From Hyphomicrobiales bacterium (GTDB taxonomy: Bacteria > Pseudomonadota > Alphaproteobacteria > Rhizobiales > Rhizobiaceae), in the NCBI GenBank assembly GCA_900471815.1, contig UICE01000002.1, positions 1-64,000 on the forward strand: a stretch of DNA of 64,000 nt, written 5' to 3'. A model generated the notes under the pieces. That model was not told the DNA's origin. It was given only the letters and a program-made list of their open reading frames with translations, and ran no database searches. Positions 1 to 8,661 of this stretch are shown here, one piece after another (the first letter of the stretch is position 1; each line of letters starts with the position of its first letter). Made by a program: the position numbers and the translations under genes.

Positions 1-20
1 TCAAACTTGCTCTTAGCCAT
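1..20 (-). CDS. tuf: Elongation factor Tu, first codons only
   Basis: Only the first six complete codons lie in the window, reading MAKSKF on the minus strand, with a GAGAG-type ribosome site just upstream. This N-terminus is typical of alphaproteobacterial EF-Tu, the GTPase that brings aminoacyl-tRNA to the ribosome. The upstream order tRNA-Tyr, tRNA-Gly, tuf is the arrangement I know from Rhizobiales and supports the call. With so few residues the identity rests partly on context. Confidence 0.7.
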
Positions 21-204
21 AATCGTCGTTCTCTCGTCATCACAACCGGTCTAGAGGCCGGTACCATGTTTGTAGTCAGACGAGACAGCGAGCCGTCCGT
101 CAGCACAGTCACCCGCCCGGCCAAACACGACCGATCCGGGTTGGGTTTGTCTTGGGATATGCTCGTTCATATGGGGACACATGAGCGGCGTACAAGCTCA
201 AGAC

Positions 205-250
205 AAAATCGAAGAGCACCATACGCGCTCTCGCGTGTACGCGGTGCTCT
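205..250 (-). terminator. Hairpin between tRNA-Gly and tuf
   Basis: An 8-bp stem (AGAGCACC at 213-220 with GGTGCTCT at 243-250) encloses a smaller ACGCG/CGCGT stem. On the minus strand it is followed by GATTTTGTC, a moderate U-run. It lies 10 bases downstream of tRNA-Gly, so it may end or attenuate the tRNA transcript before tuf. The U-tract is short, so partial read-through is possible. Confidence 0.5.
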
Positions 251-260
251 CTGTCGAAAC

Positions 261-334
261 TGGAGCGGGTAGCGGGAATCGAACCCGCATATTCAGCTTG
301 GAAGGCTGCTGCTCTACCACTGAGCTATACCCGC
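261..334 (-). tRNA. tRNA-Gly (TCC)
   Basis: A 74-nt cloverleaf on the minus strand with encoded CCA. The acceptor stem starts GCGGGTA, the D-arm is GCTC...GAGC, the anticodon loop CTTCCAA gives anticodon TCC, and the T-arm contains GGTTCGATTCC. It follows tRNA-Tyr in the same transcript and precedes tuf. Confidence 0.95.
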
Positions 335-352
335 ACAACACTCAAATTGGCA

Positions 353-390
353 CATAATCTCCACCAAGACCAATTCGTCTTGGGATTATG
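353..390 (-). other. Structured spacer between tRNA-Tyr and tRNA-Gly
   Basis: The 79-base spacer between the two tRNAs contains two nested perfect 7-bp arms. CATAATC (353-359) pairs with GATTATG (384-390), and CCAAGAC (364-370) pairs with GTCTTGG (377-383), with a 4-base bulge TCCA on one side. Such a hairpin could be a processing signal (RNase III or RNase E) in the dicistronic tRNA precursor. The function is inferred. Confidence 0.45.
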
Positions 391-413
391 CGCCAGGCGG
401 GCGGTTCCGGCAG

Positions 414-498
414 TGGTGGAGGAGGTTGGATTCGAACCAACGTAAGCCAAGCTAACGGATTTACAGTCCGTCCCCTTTAACCACTCGGGCACTCCTCC
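414..498 (-). tRNA. tRNA-Tyr (GTA)
   Basis: An 85-nt class II tRNA with a long variable arm and encoded CCA on the minus strand. The acceptor starts GGAGGAG, the anticodon loop CTGTAAA gives GTA, and the T-arm contains GGTTCGAATCC. It is the first gene of the tRNA-Tyr/tRNA-Gly transcript. Confidence 0.95.
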
Positions 499-580
499 GG
501 TCACTGCCGATGGAACCGCGCCATTTGGCACTTCACAAACACCCGCCCGACAGTTCATCAGGCTGCTGCTTGCGGAGGGC

Positions 581-609
581 CTTATGCCGACTAGGTCACG
601 TGGTGTCAA
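581..609 (-). promoter_or_regulatory. Promoter of the tRNA-Tyr/tRNA-Gly transcript
   Basis: On the minus strand there is a perfect -35 TTGACA (604-609), a 17-bp spacer, and -10 CATAAG (581-586). A GC-rich stretch, GCCCTCCGC, follows, as is usual for growth-rate and stringently controlled stable-RNA promoters. It sits about 80 bases upstream of tRNA-Tyr. Confidence 0.65.
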
Positions 610-738
610 CACTTACTGGCAGAAAATGAATGAGTTGTGGAAATTGCCTGACAAATTATGCGGTTCAACCGACCGAAGCCAATAAATTCAACGAATAGTC
701 GTATCGCTGAACGAAGTGAAAGCGTATATGGTCGCGTT

Positions 739-1596
739 ATGACGACACAAAAACCCACACATACGCAAAAAGATTCCCATTACGCGACATTGCGCCGCCA
801 GTACCGCGATCAGAAGGCTGGCGGTACACCGCAACAGGCTGAACGAGCTTCGCGTCCTCAAGTCGCCGGCACACAAGCACCGGAAGGGCTTGTCCGGCTC
901 TATGGTTTGCATACGGTCCGCGCAGCACTGGATAACCCTGCCCGCCAGATCAAACGCATGCTGGTCACGAAGAATGCTCTCGATCGGCTGGAAATAACTG
1001 ATACTGCCGCCCTGCCTTTTGAGGTCGATATTGTCGAGCCCCGCGCAATCGATAAGGAAACCGGCTCTGATGCCGTGCATCAAGGCGTTATGATCGAAGC
1101 AAAGCCTTTAAAAGCCCAATCTTTGAAAGCTCTTCAAGAAAGCGATCTCCTGCTGATTCTTGATCAGGTTACTGATCCACACAATGTCGGCGCGATCATG
1201 CGATCCGCAGTGGCCTTCGGCGCTGGAGCTATCATCACAACGGCAAGGCACAGCCCACAAGAATCAGGCGTCCTTGCAAAAGCCGCTTCTGGCGCGCTTG
1301 AACTTATTCCCCATATAGAAGTTCGCAATCTTGCTGATGCGATCAGTGAATTACACGAGCTCGGCTTCACAACAATTGGGCTTGATTCGGAAGGGCCGCT
1401 CGAACTCGAAAAAACGATGAAGCCAGGACGCATTGCCTTGGTCCTCGGCGCAGAAGGCAAAGGCTTACGTCAGAAGACGCGCGAGACAGTTACCCACCTC
1501 GCCCGTCTTGATATGCCCGGCGCTATCAAATCATTGAATGTGTCCAACGCGGCTGCAATCTCACTTTATGCAGCCCAACGCTATCTGACGCGATGA
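739..1596 (+). CDS. rlmB: TrmH/RlmB-family RNA 2'-O-methyltransferase
   Basis: A 285-residue SPOUT-class methyltransferase, probably the enzyme that 2'-O-methylates the 23S rRNA G2251-equivalent with SAM. A basic, disordered N-terminal tail (about 45 residues) is followed by the substrate-binding domain (VRLYGLHTVRAAL). The knotted catalytic domain follows, with motif 1 around DPHNVGAIMR (about 146-155), motif 2 LVLGAEGKGLR and motif 3 SLNVSNAAAI. An in-frame ATG at 658 would add 27 residues. I prefer 739 because the extension looks non-conserved and both starts have weak ribosome sites. It diverges from the tRNA-Tyr promoter. Confidence 0.85.
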   Translation: MTTQKPTHTQKDSHYATLRRQYRDQKAGGTPQQAERASRPQVAGTQAPEGLVRLYGLHTVRAALDNPARQIKRMLVTKNALDRLEITDTAALPFEVDIVEPRAIDKETGSDAVHQGVMIEAKPLKAQSLKALQESDLLLILDQVTDPHNVGAIMRSAVAFGAGAIITTARHSPQESGVLAKAASGALELIPHIEVRNLADAISELHELGFTTIGLDSEGPLELEKTMKPGRIALVLGAEGKGLRQKTRETVTHLARLDMPGAIKSLNVSNAAAISLYAAQRYLTR

Positions 1597-1626
1597 AGGA
1601 ACTGCCCACCATGGTATTGGCGTGAT

Positions 1627-3279
1627 CTAAACAACCTTGGCGGCTGCCCGACCAGCGATACGGCCGGAAAATATGCAACCGCCAAGAAAAGTTCCTTCAA
1701 GCGAGTTATATCCGTGAACTCCTCCACCGCCAAAGCCAGCCGCCTCGCCCGCCGCGTAAACTCCCGGTAGCGGCTCGCCGCCTTGTTTCAGAACACGTGC
1801 ATTCAGATCAGTCTCTATGCCGCCCAATGACTTGCGCGTCAGAATATTGAGTCTCACCGCTATCAGGCGCCCATGTTTTGGCTCCAGTATCTTGTGGGGA
1901 GGCACGACGCGAACGAGCTTGTCGCCGATATAATTGCGCGCCCCCCTTATCGCCGTGATTTGTGCGTCCTTCGTGTAGGTATTCTCGACTTCGCGATCGC
2001 GTGCAGCAATTTGTGCGTGAAGTTTTTGCTCATCAATCAAATTATCCCCGCTCAGAGCGTTCATTCGCCGCACCAGATCAGTCAGATTATTTTCAACGAT
2101 GAAATCTTCGCCCTTATCGAGAAACGCTTTAACAGGTGAGGGAATGCCACCGGTGGCTCGCTTCAATACCTGCCGCCAACTCTTGCTGGTGAAATCAGGG
2201 TTTTGTTCTGAGCCTGATAGCGTGAATTCTTTTTTCACAATGGTCTCGTTGAGTATGAACCAGGAATAATCATATCCCGTTTTCATGATGTGACTGAGTG
2301 TGGCCAATGTGTCGAAGCCCGGCAAGCATGGTGCAGGCAAGCGATTTCCATTGGCATCAAACCATAAGGATGATGGCCCCGGCAAAATACGGATAGCATG
2401 CCTAGACCAAATCGGGTTCCAATTGTGCACGCCTTCGACATAGTGCCACATGCGATCGCAGTTGATTAGATGCGCGCCGCTTTGTTCGCTTATGCCCAGC
2501 ATCAATCCATCAACATGATCCGGCACCCCGCTGATGAGGCGTTTAGGAGCTTCACCCAAGCGTTTTGGCCAATTTTTGCGCACAAGATCGTGATTGGCTC
2601 CCATGCCTCCACTGCAAACAACAATTACCTGCGCCCTTAAAATGAACGAGCTGGCAACCACACGTGAACTGGGCTCACTGCGCTTGACATTGCTAGGCTC
2701 AAGCACCTCACCCTCCACGCTGTCCACAATGCCGCCATTCGTGCCGAGCGACGTGACCCTGTGGCGAAATCGGAAACTTAAAAGTCCTTTTTGTTCAGCC
2801 TCACGGGCCCGCCGGACAAAGGGCTCGACTACGCCCAACCCCGTTCCCCACGTAATATGAAAGCGTGGCACAGAATTTCCGTGGCCCGTCGCCAATGAAC
2901 CGCCCCGCTCCGCCCAACCGACGATAGGAAACCAGCGCATCCCTTGCGCATGCAGCCATGAACGTTTTTCGCCGGCAGCAAAATCGACATAGGCCTCAGC
3001 CCATTTTCGCGGCCAATGGTCCTCCTCGCGATCAAAGCCCGCAGATCCCATCCAATCCTGCAATGCCAACTCGTAAGAATCTTTAATTCGCAGTCGACGC
3101 TGCTCGGGACTATTTACAAAGAACAATCCACCAAAAGAGCGCCACGCCTGCCCGCCCAATGTCTGCTCGGGTTCCTGATCAACAATGATTACCCGCTTGC
3201 CCGCATCGGTCAGTTCCGTGGCAGCTACCAACCCCGCCAGCCCCGCCCCAATCACAATAGCATCAGCATCATATGTCAT
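1627..3279 (-). CDS. FAD-binding dehydrogenase (ketosteroid dehydrogenase/fumarate reductase superfamily)
   Basis: A 550-residue flavoprotein. The N-terminus DAIVIGAGLAGLVAA is a Rossmann FAD-binding GxGxxG motif (about 8-16). The C-terminus has the second FAD-contact region, GEAAGFGGGGVHGYNSLEG. This matches the group usually annotated as FAD-binding dehydrogenase, related to 3-ketosteroid delta-1-dehydrogenase and fumarate reductase flavoproteins. The physiological substrate is not evident. The ATG at 3279 has a GGGGGAG-type ribosome site; an upstream start at 3345 would place a non-conserved 22-residue extension before the FAD motif. No signal peptide is seen, so it is likely cytoplasmic. 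It is a single gene, convergent with rlmB. Confidence 0.75.
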   Translation of the reverse strand: MTYDADAIVIGAGLAGLVAATELTDAGKRVIIVDQEPEQTLGGQAWRSFGGLFFVNSPEQRRLRIKDSYELALQDWMGSAGFDREEDHWPRKWAEAYVDFAAGEKRSWLHAQGMRWFPIVGWAERGGSLATGHGNSVPRFHITWGTGLGVVEPFVRRAREAEQKGLLSFRFRHRVTSLGTNGGIVDSVEGEVLEPSNVKRSEPSSRVVASSFILRAQVIVVCSGGMGANHDLVRKNWPKRLGEAPKRLISGVPDHVDGLMLGISEQSGAHLINCDRMWHYVEGVHNWNPIWSRHAIRILPGPSSLWFDANGNRLPAPCLPGFDTLATLSHIMKTGYDYSWFILNETIVKKEFTLSGSEQNPDFTSKSWRQVLKRATGGIPSPVKAFLDKGEDFIVENNLTDLVRRMNALSGDNLIDEQKLHAQIAARDREVENTYTKDAQITAIRGARNYIGDKLVRVVPPHKILEPKHGRLIAVRLNILTRKSLGGIETDLNARVLKQGGEPLPGVYAAGEAAGFGGGGVHGYNSLEGTFLGGCIFSGRIAGRAAAKVV

Positions 3280-3544
3280 CTCTGAGATCTCCCCCTTAAG
3301 CAACATTGAACTACAGATAACCTTTACGTCAACGTTATTACGCACGTCGATTCTTCGAGCGCCTGATTATCGTGGCGCTTACGCGCGTTTCCGATGATAT
3401 CGAGACATGCTTGGCCAGACTGCCCTATTCGACTAACCCTGAAAGACAGTATCGGCCCGGTTTTCGAGCTTTTCGTAAAATTATTTCGTATAAACCACAT
3501 TTTCCGTTTTACACTTCGGAGCTTTGTGCTAATCGAACGCCGCT

Positions 3545-3620
3545 GCCCTTATAGCTCAGTTGGTAGAGCATCTGATTTGTAATCAGAGGGTCGGGAGTTC
3601 GAGTCTCTCTGGGGGCACCA
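3545..3620 (+). tRNA. tRNA-Thr (TGT)
   Basis: A 76-nt cloverleaf with encoded CCA. The acceptor GCCCTTA pairs with TGGGGGC (with G-U pairs), the D-arm is GCTC/GAGC, the anticodon stem is CTGAT/ATCAG, and the loop TTTGTAA gives anticodon TGT. A possible promoter TTTACA (3508-3513), 16-bp spacer, TAATCG lies directly upstream. A T-rich stretch follows the gene. Confidence 0.92.
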
Positions 3621-3762
3621 CCTTTTCCTTTAATATTTGCACGCGAGTACGCTGGTAATTCTTTACCTGCTTCACGCATGATGCACGCTCCAGATCTTTT
3701 CGCCGGCTAGTTGTCCAAGCGCTGCAGCGGCGTTGTTTCTTTACCAATATCACTTTCGCGTT

Positions 3763-3791
3763 TTGCCAGATCACGCCCAGCGTGCTAGGCG
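3763..3791 (+). promoter_or_regulatory. Candidate nadK promoter
   Basis: TTGCCA (3763-3768), a 17-bp spacer and TAGGCG (3786-3791) would start transcription near 3798, about 30 bases before the preferred nadK ATG. The -10 is weak. The spacing, and the fact that the alternative start at 3782 would fall inside the promoter, are the support. Confidence 0.35.
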
Positions 3792-3826
3792 ATATATCCT
3801 TATTCCTTTACATTTCGCAGGCAGTC

Positions 3827-4600
3827 ATGAACCGGAAAATTGAAACATTTGCTTTTCTTTCCTCCGGCACGCCGGATTCGGATGAAGCTGCTCAAGAACT
3901 CATCAAATTCTACGGTCAGTCCGACCCTCGCGATGCTGATGTGATCGTTGCGCTCGGTGGTGACGGTTTCATGCTGCAGACATTGCAGCACTACATGAAC
4001 CAAGGAAAAATGATCTATGGCATGAACCGCGGATCCGTTGGCTTTCTAATGAACGAGTTCAGCAGCGTTGGCCTGAAGGATCGAATTGAGGCTGCGCAAT
4101 CCGAGACGATCCGGCCACTGAAGATGGTAGCGGAATCGGTGGAAGAAGGCACTGTCACGGCCTTCGCCCTCAATGAAATCTCGTTGCTTCGCCAATCATA
4201 CCAGGCAGCGAAAATCCGCATCAGCGTTGACGATCAAATCCGGCTGGAAGAACTCATTTGCGATGGTGTCATGGTTGCCACGCCTGCAGGTTCGACGGCT
4301 TACAATCTTTCAGCCCAAGGGCCCATCCTGCCGCTTGATGCGCGCCTTCTTGCGCTTACACCTGTTTCGGCTTTCCGGCCGCGGCGCTGGCGTGGTGCGC
4401 TCCTGCCCAATAAGGTGACTGTGCGTTTCGATATTCTTGAGCCGGAGAAACGACCTGTCAACGCCGTTGCAGATCATACGGAAGTAAAGTCGGTTTTATC
4501 GGTTACCATTGAAGAAGCTTCTCAGCTGCGAGCTACCATTCTCTTTGATAAAAACCATTCGTGGAACGAACGAATTCTCAAGGAACAGTTCCTTTATTGA
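3827..4600 (+). CDS. nadK: NAD kinase
   Basis: A 257-residue ATP-dependent NAD kinase that makes NADP in the cytoplasm. The sequence shows the GGDG motif in VIVALGGDGFMLQTL (about 44-47), the NE-containing second conserved region in ALNEISLLR, and the glycine/threonine-rich DGVMVATPAGSTAYNLSAQGPI motif. The length fits the short alphaproteobacterial NadK form. An in-frame ATG at 3782 would add 15 residues. The ATG at 3827 gives the family N-terminus (MNRKIETFAF) and fits the promoter position. It is a single gene upstream of the DEAD-box helicase. Confidence 0.9.
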   Translation: MNRKIETFAFLSSGTPDSDEAAQELIKFYGQSDPRDADVIVALGGDGFMLQTLQHYMNQGKMIYGMNRGSVGFLMNEFSSVGLKDRIEAAQSETIRPLKMVAESVEEGTVTAFALNEISLLRQSYQAAKIRISVDDQIRLEELICDGVMVATPAGSTAYNLSAQGPILPLDARLLALTPVSAFRPRRWRGALLPNKVTVRFDILEPEKRPVNAVADHTEVKSVLSVTIEEASQLRATILFDKNHSWNERILKEQFLY

Positions 4601-4801
4601 CAACATTAGAATAAAATGACGGACAATTGTAACAAACGCTTAAATGTGACCATACCAAAGAGTTGACTTTTGCTGGTATGCGCCGTAACGCAATTACAGC
4701 AAACGCTATGCAATCAAGCGTCAGATGCTTCTGGCAAATGCAGCTTTACGCCACTAACAGGCATGTATGGTACCGACTGCAGATAGAAAGTTAAATCTCC
4801 A

Positions 4802-6325
4802 TTGACCACCTTTGCTGATCTGGGCCTTTCACCGAAAGTGCTCGATGCTGTAGAAGCAGCAGGATATACGATCCCGACACCCATCCAGGCAGGCGCAATT
4901 CCACATGCGCTGCAACGCAAGGATGTCCTCGGCATTGCCCAGACGGGAACCGGCAAAACCGCTTCATTTGTATTGCCTATGCTGACACTGCTCGAGCAGG
5001 GGCGCGCCCGTGCCCGCATGCCCCGCACGCTCATTCTCGAACCCACGCGCGAACTCGCAGCGCAGGTCGAGGAAAATTTTGTTAAATATGGAAAAAACCA
5101 CCGCTTGAATGTTGCGTTGCTCATCGGCGGCGTTTCTTTCGACGACCAATTGCGCAAGCTTGAACGTGGCGCAGACGTACTGATCGCTACGCCAGGCCGT
5201 TTGCTTGATCATTTCGAGCGCGGTAAACTGCTGCTGAGCGCAGTAGACATTCTCGTGATCGATGAAGCTGACCGGATGCTCGACATGGGCTTTATCCCGG
5301 ATATTGAGCGCATTTGTAAACTCATTCCCTTCACACGGCAGACACTGTTTTTCTCGGCTACCATGCCACCTGAGATCACCAAGCTGACGGAACAGTTTTT
5401 GCACTCGCCAGTACGCATCGAAGTGGCGAAGGCCGCAACGACTGCAAAGACGGTTGAACAGAAGCTAGTAAAGTCCGGCAAGAAGGATTGGGAGAAACGG
5501 GCAATATTGCGCGATCTTATCCGCGCTGAGGCTGATGGACTTAAAAACGCAATCATCTTCTGCAACCGCAAGAAAGACGTATCGGAGCTCTTCCGCTCGC
5601 TCGTTAAGCATGAGTTCGACGCTGGCGCACTCCACGGTGATATGGATCAACGTGCGCGCACGACAATGTTGGCGAATTTTAAGGATAACAAGCTTAAAAT
5701 ACTTGTTGCATCCGATGTCGCCGCGCGCGGGCTCGATATACCCGATGTGAGTCACGTGTTCAATTTCGATGTACCAATTCATTCCGAGGATTATGTTCAT
5801 CGTATTGGACGCACGGGACGCGCAGGACGCTCCGGAAAGGCGTTTACGCTCGTAACACAAGCAGACGTCAAATATCTGGCATCCATAGAAAAACTGATCG
5901 GCGAAGATATCGTCTGGTACGATGGTGATCTGTCGACACTGCCCGTATCGAACGAGCCGGATGAGGCCCCTCGTCGTGGACGTGGTGGCCGTGACAAGCC
6001 AGCACCAAAGCGTCGCCGCAATGAAGGTCGTGAGCGCGAGCGCCCACAGTCCGAAATTGACATCATAGCGGCTGCTGAGAAGGCAAAAGACATTGAAGTC
6101 GAGCCTTTGGACGATCAGCCTGTTATTCGTACAGCTGATAAGCCCAACAAGGTTGCGATTAAAACTGAGAATGAACAACGTCGCGCTCGCCCCGCTGCAG
6201 CTCGGCTCGAGCAACGGCCGGAACCACGCCGCGACCATCGCAGAGACCGTGATGATATGGGGACAGCCCCCATTGGCTTTGGCGACGAAATTCCTGCGTT
6301 TATGCTGATTGATACTAAAATCTGA
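4802..6325 (+). CDS. DEAD-box ATP-dependent RNA helicase
   Basis: A 507-residue helicase of the RhlE/DeaD type that remodels RNA using ATP. All family motifs are visible: Q motif GYTIPTPIQ (21-29), AQTGTGKT (46-53), PTRELA, TPGRLLD, DEAD (154-157), SAT (185-187), VASDVAARGLD and HRIGRTGR (333-340). After about residue 380 the protein becomes a basic, arginine/glycine-rich tail (RRGRGGRDKPAPKRRR), typical for RNA tethering. The only in-frame start is TTG at 4802, because a stop codon lies at 4784; the ribosome site is weak. The next gene starts two bases after its stop, so the two are probably co-translated. Roles in cold adaptation or ribosome assembly are inferred. Confidence 0.9.
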   Translation: MTTFADLGLSPKVLDAVEAAGYTIPTPIQAGAIPHALQRKDVLGIAQTGTGKTASFVLPMLTLLEQGRARARMPRTLILEPTRELAAQVEENFVKYGKNHRLNVALLIGGVSFDDQLRKLERGADVLIATPGRLLDHFERGKLLLSAVDILVIDEADRMLDMGFIPDIERICKLIPFTRQTLFFSATMPPEITKLTEQFLHSPVRIEVAKAATTAKTVEQKLVKSGKKDWEKRAILRDLIRAEADGLKNAIIFCNRKKDVSELFRSLVKHEFDAGALHGDMDQRARTTMLANFKDNKLKILVASDVAARGLDIPDVSHVFNFDVPIHSEDYVHRIGRTGRAGRSGKAFTLVTQADVKYLASIEKLIGEDIVWYDGDLSTLPVSNEPDEAPRRGRGGRDKPAPKRRRNEGRERERPQSEIDIIAAAEKAKDIEVEPLDDQPVIRTADKPNKVAIKTENEQRRARPAAARLEQRPEPRRDHRRDRDDMGTAPIGFGDEIPAFMLIDTKI

Positions 6326-6327
6326 GC

Positions 6328-6735
6328 ATGAATAGTCCGGGCGTTGGGTGCGGCATCGTATTTCTGAAAGAGGGGCATATTCTTCTTCTGCAGCGCAAGA
6401 AGAGCCCGGAAATAGGTTGTTGGGGCATACCAGGCGGTAAAGTAGATTTTCTTGAAACCGCCGAACAGGCTGTGCATCGCGAAGCACTCGAAGAAACCGG
6501 GCTTTACGCCAGCACCATGAGTTTGCTCGGCATCAGCGAACAGCTATTTCATGATGAACAGCAACACTGGCTGGGAGTGTTGTTTCTTGCTGAAAATTTT
6601 TCAGGTGAAGTGCAATTGCTGGAACCCGAAAAGCATGCGGGAGTAGGCTGGTTCCCGTTTCAACAATTGCCAAATTTATTGACCTTGCCCACAAGGCATG
6701 CTCTCGGCTTTCTCGAGCAGCGCGGCTTGATCTGA
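6328..6735 (+). CDS. Nudix hydrolase
   Basis: A 135-residue Nudix pyrophosphohydrolase. The full Nudix box (G-x5-E-x7-RE-U-xEE-x-G-U) is present, starting at GGKVDFLETAEQAVHRE and ending EETGL, giving the Mg-binding catalytic helix. The substrate cannot be read from the sequence; nucleoside di- or triphosphates or NAD/ADP-ribose are usual. The ATG lies two bases after the helicase stop, so translation is probably coupled. An RNA-related or nucleotide-sanitising role is an inference from that pairing. It ends two bases from the convergent TfoX-N gene. Confidence 0.85.
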   Translation: MNSPGVGCGIVFLKEGHILLLQRKKSPEIGCWGIPGGKVDFLETAEQAVHREALEETGLYASTMSLLGISEQLFHDEQQHWLGVLFLAENFSGEVQLLEPEKHAGVGWFPFQQLPNLLTLPTRHALGFLEQRGLI

Positions 6736-6737
6736 GA

Positions 6738-7058
6738 CTATTTGGCCACGCGCAGAGCGGCTTCATAAGCCCGCTTGGCCCATTCGGTCATGATATCCGG
6801 GTCATCAAAAGCCTCCTCCGGAACGGACCAGTAGGGCATTTTTACCTGCTTGGACTTACCTGTGTAGGTCCATTGCTCACAGCCTGCTGCTTCAAATTCC
6901 GGAATTGATACCTCATCGGCTTTAAGAAGGACATTTCCGGTTGAAAGTTCAAGGGCGATAATTACCCCCTCGAAATAGATGCCCTTACCACCAAACATCC
7001 GCCGGATGCTAACGCCGCCCAATCCCGCAAACAAATCATGGATCGCATCATTATCCAC
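6738..7058 (-). CDS. TfoX N-terminal domain protein
   Basis: A 106-residue stand-alone TfoX-N domain protein with the characteristic FAGLGGVSIRRMFGGKGIYFEG start. In gammaproteobacteria TfoX/Sxy controls competence, but stand-alone domains in Rhizobiales have no established role. The start is GTG at 7058, giving the conserved MDNDAI N-terminus. No good ribosome site is visible. It is convergent with the Nudix gene and lies 10 bases downstream of sufA, so it may be the last gene on that transcript. Confidence 0.75.
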   Translation of the reverse strand: MDNDAIHDLFAGLGGVSIRRMFGGKGIYFEGVIIALELSTGNVLLKADEVSIPEFEAAGCEQWTYTGKSKQVKMPYWSVPEEAFDDPDIMTEWAKRAYEAALRVAK

Positions 7059-7068
7059 GTGATGACTA

Positions 7069-7443
7069 TCAAGAAATGGCAGGCGTCAAAGCTTCAGGGC
7101 GAGCCGGTGTCAATTCAACCGATTCGCCGCAGCCGCAAGCTGACGTTTGATTTGGGTTATTGAATACAAAACCAGTGCGCAATTTGGTAATTTCGAAGTC
7201 CATTTCGGTGCCAAGCAAGTAAAGCACTGCTTCAGGCGCAACAAAGACCTTGGAGCCATTTTTCTCGATAACGTCATCGCCCGGCTTGGCCTCAGTGACG
7301 AGATCGATTGTATATTCCATACCTGCACAACCGCCCTTCTTGATTCCGACGCGGATACCCAGCGCATCTTCACGCGACGATGTAATTTCGTCGACGCGGC
7401 TCGCAGCAGCGTCAGTCAATGTTATGACAGAAAAACGACCCAT
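7069..7443 (-). CDS. sufA: Fe-S cluster A-type carrier (SufA/IscA family)
   Basis: A 124-residue A-type carrier that accepts nascent Fe-S clusters and passes them to apo-proteins. The three conserved cysteines are present: C39 in KKGGCAGMEY, and C103 and C105 in SACGCGES. It is normally the last gene of the rhizobial suf operon, directly after the DUF59 gene. Here it is separated from that gene by about 1.6 kb with three small genes, one on the opposite strand, so it probably needs its own promoter. The C-terminus is slightly extended (VELTPARPEALTPAIS). Confidence 0.9.
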   Translation of the reverse strand: MGRFSVITLTDAAASRVDEITSSREDALGIRVGIKKGGCAGMEYTIDLVTEAKPGDDVIEKNGSKVFVAPEAVLYLLGTEMDFEITKLRTGFVFNNPNQTSACGCGESVELTPARPEALTPAIS

Positions 7444-7568
7444 TTATCAGCTTTCTTGTTCAGACGGTGCAACAATCACCTGCCACTATAATTAGTGTTA
7501 CACGGACGTCACTGCAAGTGTTCACAATGGGCATGGGCTCGAAAACAGACAAACGGAAGGCAATGACC

Positions 7569-8147
7569 ATGAAAAATCGTTATTGTGTCCTTATCGGCAT
7601 TGCAATGCTGGCTCTCCACACGGCTCCAGTTATTGCACAGGAACCAAAAGCACCTGCCGCAAGCAGCGAAACACCTGCGGTGTCTGACACACCTTCCAAA
7701 ATCGAAACGGCACTGAGTCCAACTCAGACGCCCCCCGAATACCTGGATAATCGAAGCACGCCGGAAACTCTTATCAAATCCTACTACAATGCTATCAATC
7801 GACAAGAATATGCGAGAGCGTACAGCTATTACTTACCTGAAAGCCCTCCCCAGCCATTTCCACAGTTTCAGGCTGGATATGAAAATACCAAATCGGTGAT
7901 GGTTCAGTTTGGAAAGGTGGAAGGCGAAGGTGCTGCAGGATCAGCCTATTGGAGCCAACCCATTGCGGTAAAATCCGAAGAGAAAGATGGCTCAATCAAA
8001 GTCTTTTACGGTTGCTATCGACTAAAGCTTGCGAACCCCGCCATACAGGGCGTTCCATTCGTGCCGCTTTCATTGATAGACGGCACGTTGCAAAAGTCCG
8101 AAAAAAGCATGGAAGAAAGTGTGCCGGAAGGTTGTGAAGCCCCCTGA
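7569..8147 (+). CDS. Putative exported protein, unknown function
   Basis: A 193-residue protein with a clear signal peptide (a basic start, then CVLIGIAMLALHTAPVIAQ, cleavage likely after VIA-Q). A Pro/Thr/Ser-rich linker (about 25-60) follows, then a globular domain with SYYNAINRQEYARAYSYY, which resembles NTF2-like folds. I do not recognise a named family. The ATG at 7569 follows GGAAGG (7555-7560) by 8 bases and gives a clean signal peptide; ATGs at 7527 and 7563 are less well placed. It is the only plus-strand gene inside the SUF region and splits sufA from the rest of the operon. Confidence 0.65.
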   Translation: MKNRYCVLIGIAMLALHTAPVIAQEPKAPAASSETPAVSDTPSKIETALSPTQTPPEYLDNRSTPETLIKSYYNAINRQEYARAYSYYLPESPPQPFPQFQAGYENTKSVMVQFGKVEGEGAAGSAYWSQPIAVKSEEKDGSIKVFYGCYRLKLANPAIQGVPFVPLSLIDGTLQKSEKSMEESVPEGCEAP

Positions 8148-8170
8148 ATTTCGGCACTCTCTTTCGTGGA

Positions 8171-8473
8171 TTAGATGAAGCAGATTACCGCTCCGATGAT
8201 CGCAGCAATACTAAGCAGGTCGATGGTGCGATTTTTTCTGTCCTTCATCGTTGCACGGCTACTATGCACCATGATCAAACGCTGGATGCCATGAGCGCCC
8301 GAAGCACCGACCCAGGGAGTTCGGCGATACCACAGCGCTTGCAGCACGAAGCAACCGAAGAAAATTGTGATCAAAAAATTGATATTCGCTAAGGTTACAT
8401 AACTGGTCATCACTATCGCTCCAACAACCACAAACAGTGCAGCTCTTAAAAGAGAAATGTCCTTGCATGACAT
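8171..8473 (-). CDS. Small membrane protein, unknown function
   Basis: A 100-residue hydrophobic ORF with about three possible membrane segments: AALFVVVGAIVMTSYVTLA (about 11-29), NFLITIFFGCFVLQALW (about 32-48) and a C-terminal LLSIAAIIGAVICFI. A basic loop (RATMKDRKNR) separates the second and third. I do not recognise the family. It is convergent with the exported protein. Hydrophobicity and length support a real gene; the ribosome site is weak. Confidence 0.5.
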   Translation of the reverse strand: MSCKDISLLRAALFVVVGAIVMTSYVTLANINFLITIFFGCFVLQALWYRRTPWVGASGAHGIQRLIMVHSSRATMKDRKNRTIDLLSIAAIIGAVICFI

Positions 8474-8661
8474 TCGCTCTCATCTGCTGGTTGCAATAGA
8501 ATGGAATATTTGCAGTAACAATCCGTACCTTAGTCGTACGCCTATAGTCTAATACCCTGCACGCGGCTCATTAAAACGATTTATGAATTCGTTGAAAGTT
8601 CAGAAATTTATAGGAGAGAGTGCCACAGATCGGGGCCATTGGCGCGGTATAATCGCGCCCA

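Noticed and set aside
3372-3582. Short plus-strand ORFs upstream of and across tRNA-Thr
   Set aside because: They run into the tRNA gene and have no ribosome site or conserved sequence.
5465-6487. 340-codon open frame on the minus strand across the helicase and Nudix genes
   Set aside because: It is antisense to two genes with complete family motifs, has unusual composition, and shows no domain signal.
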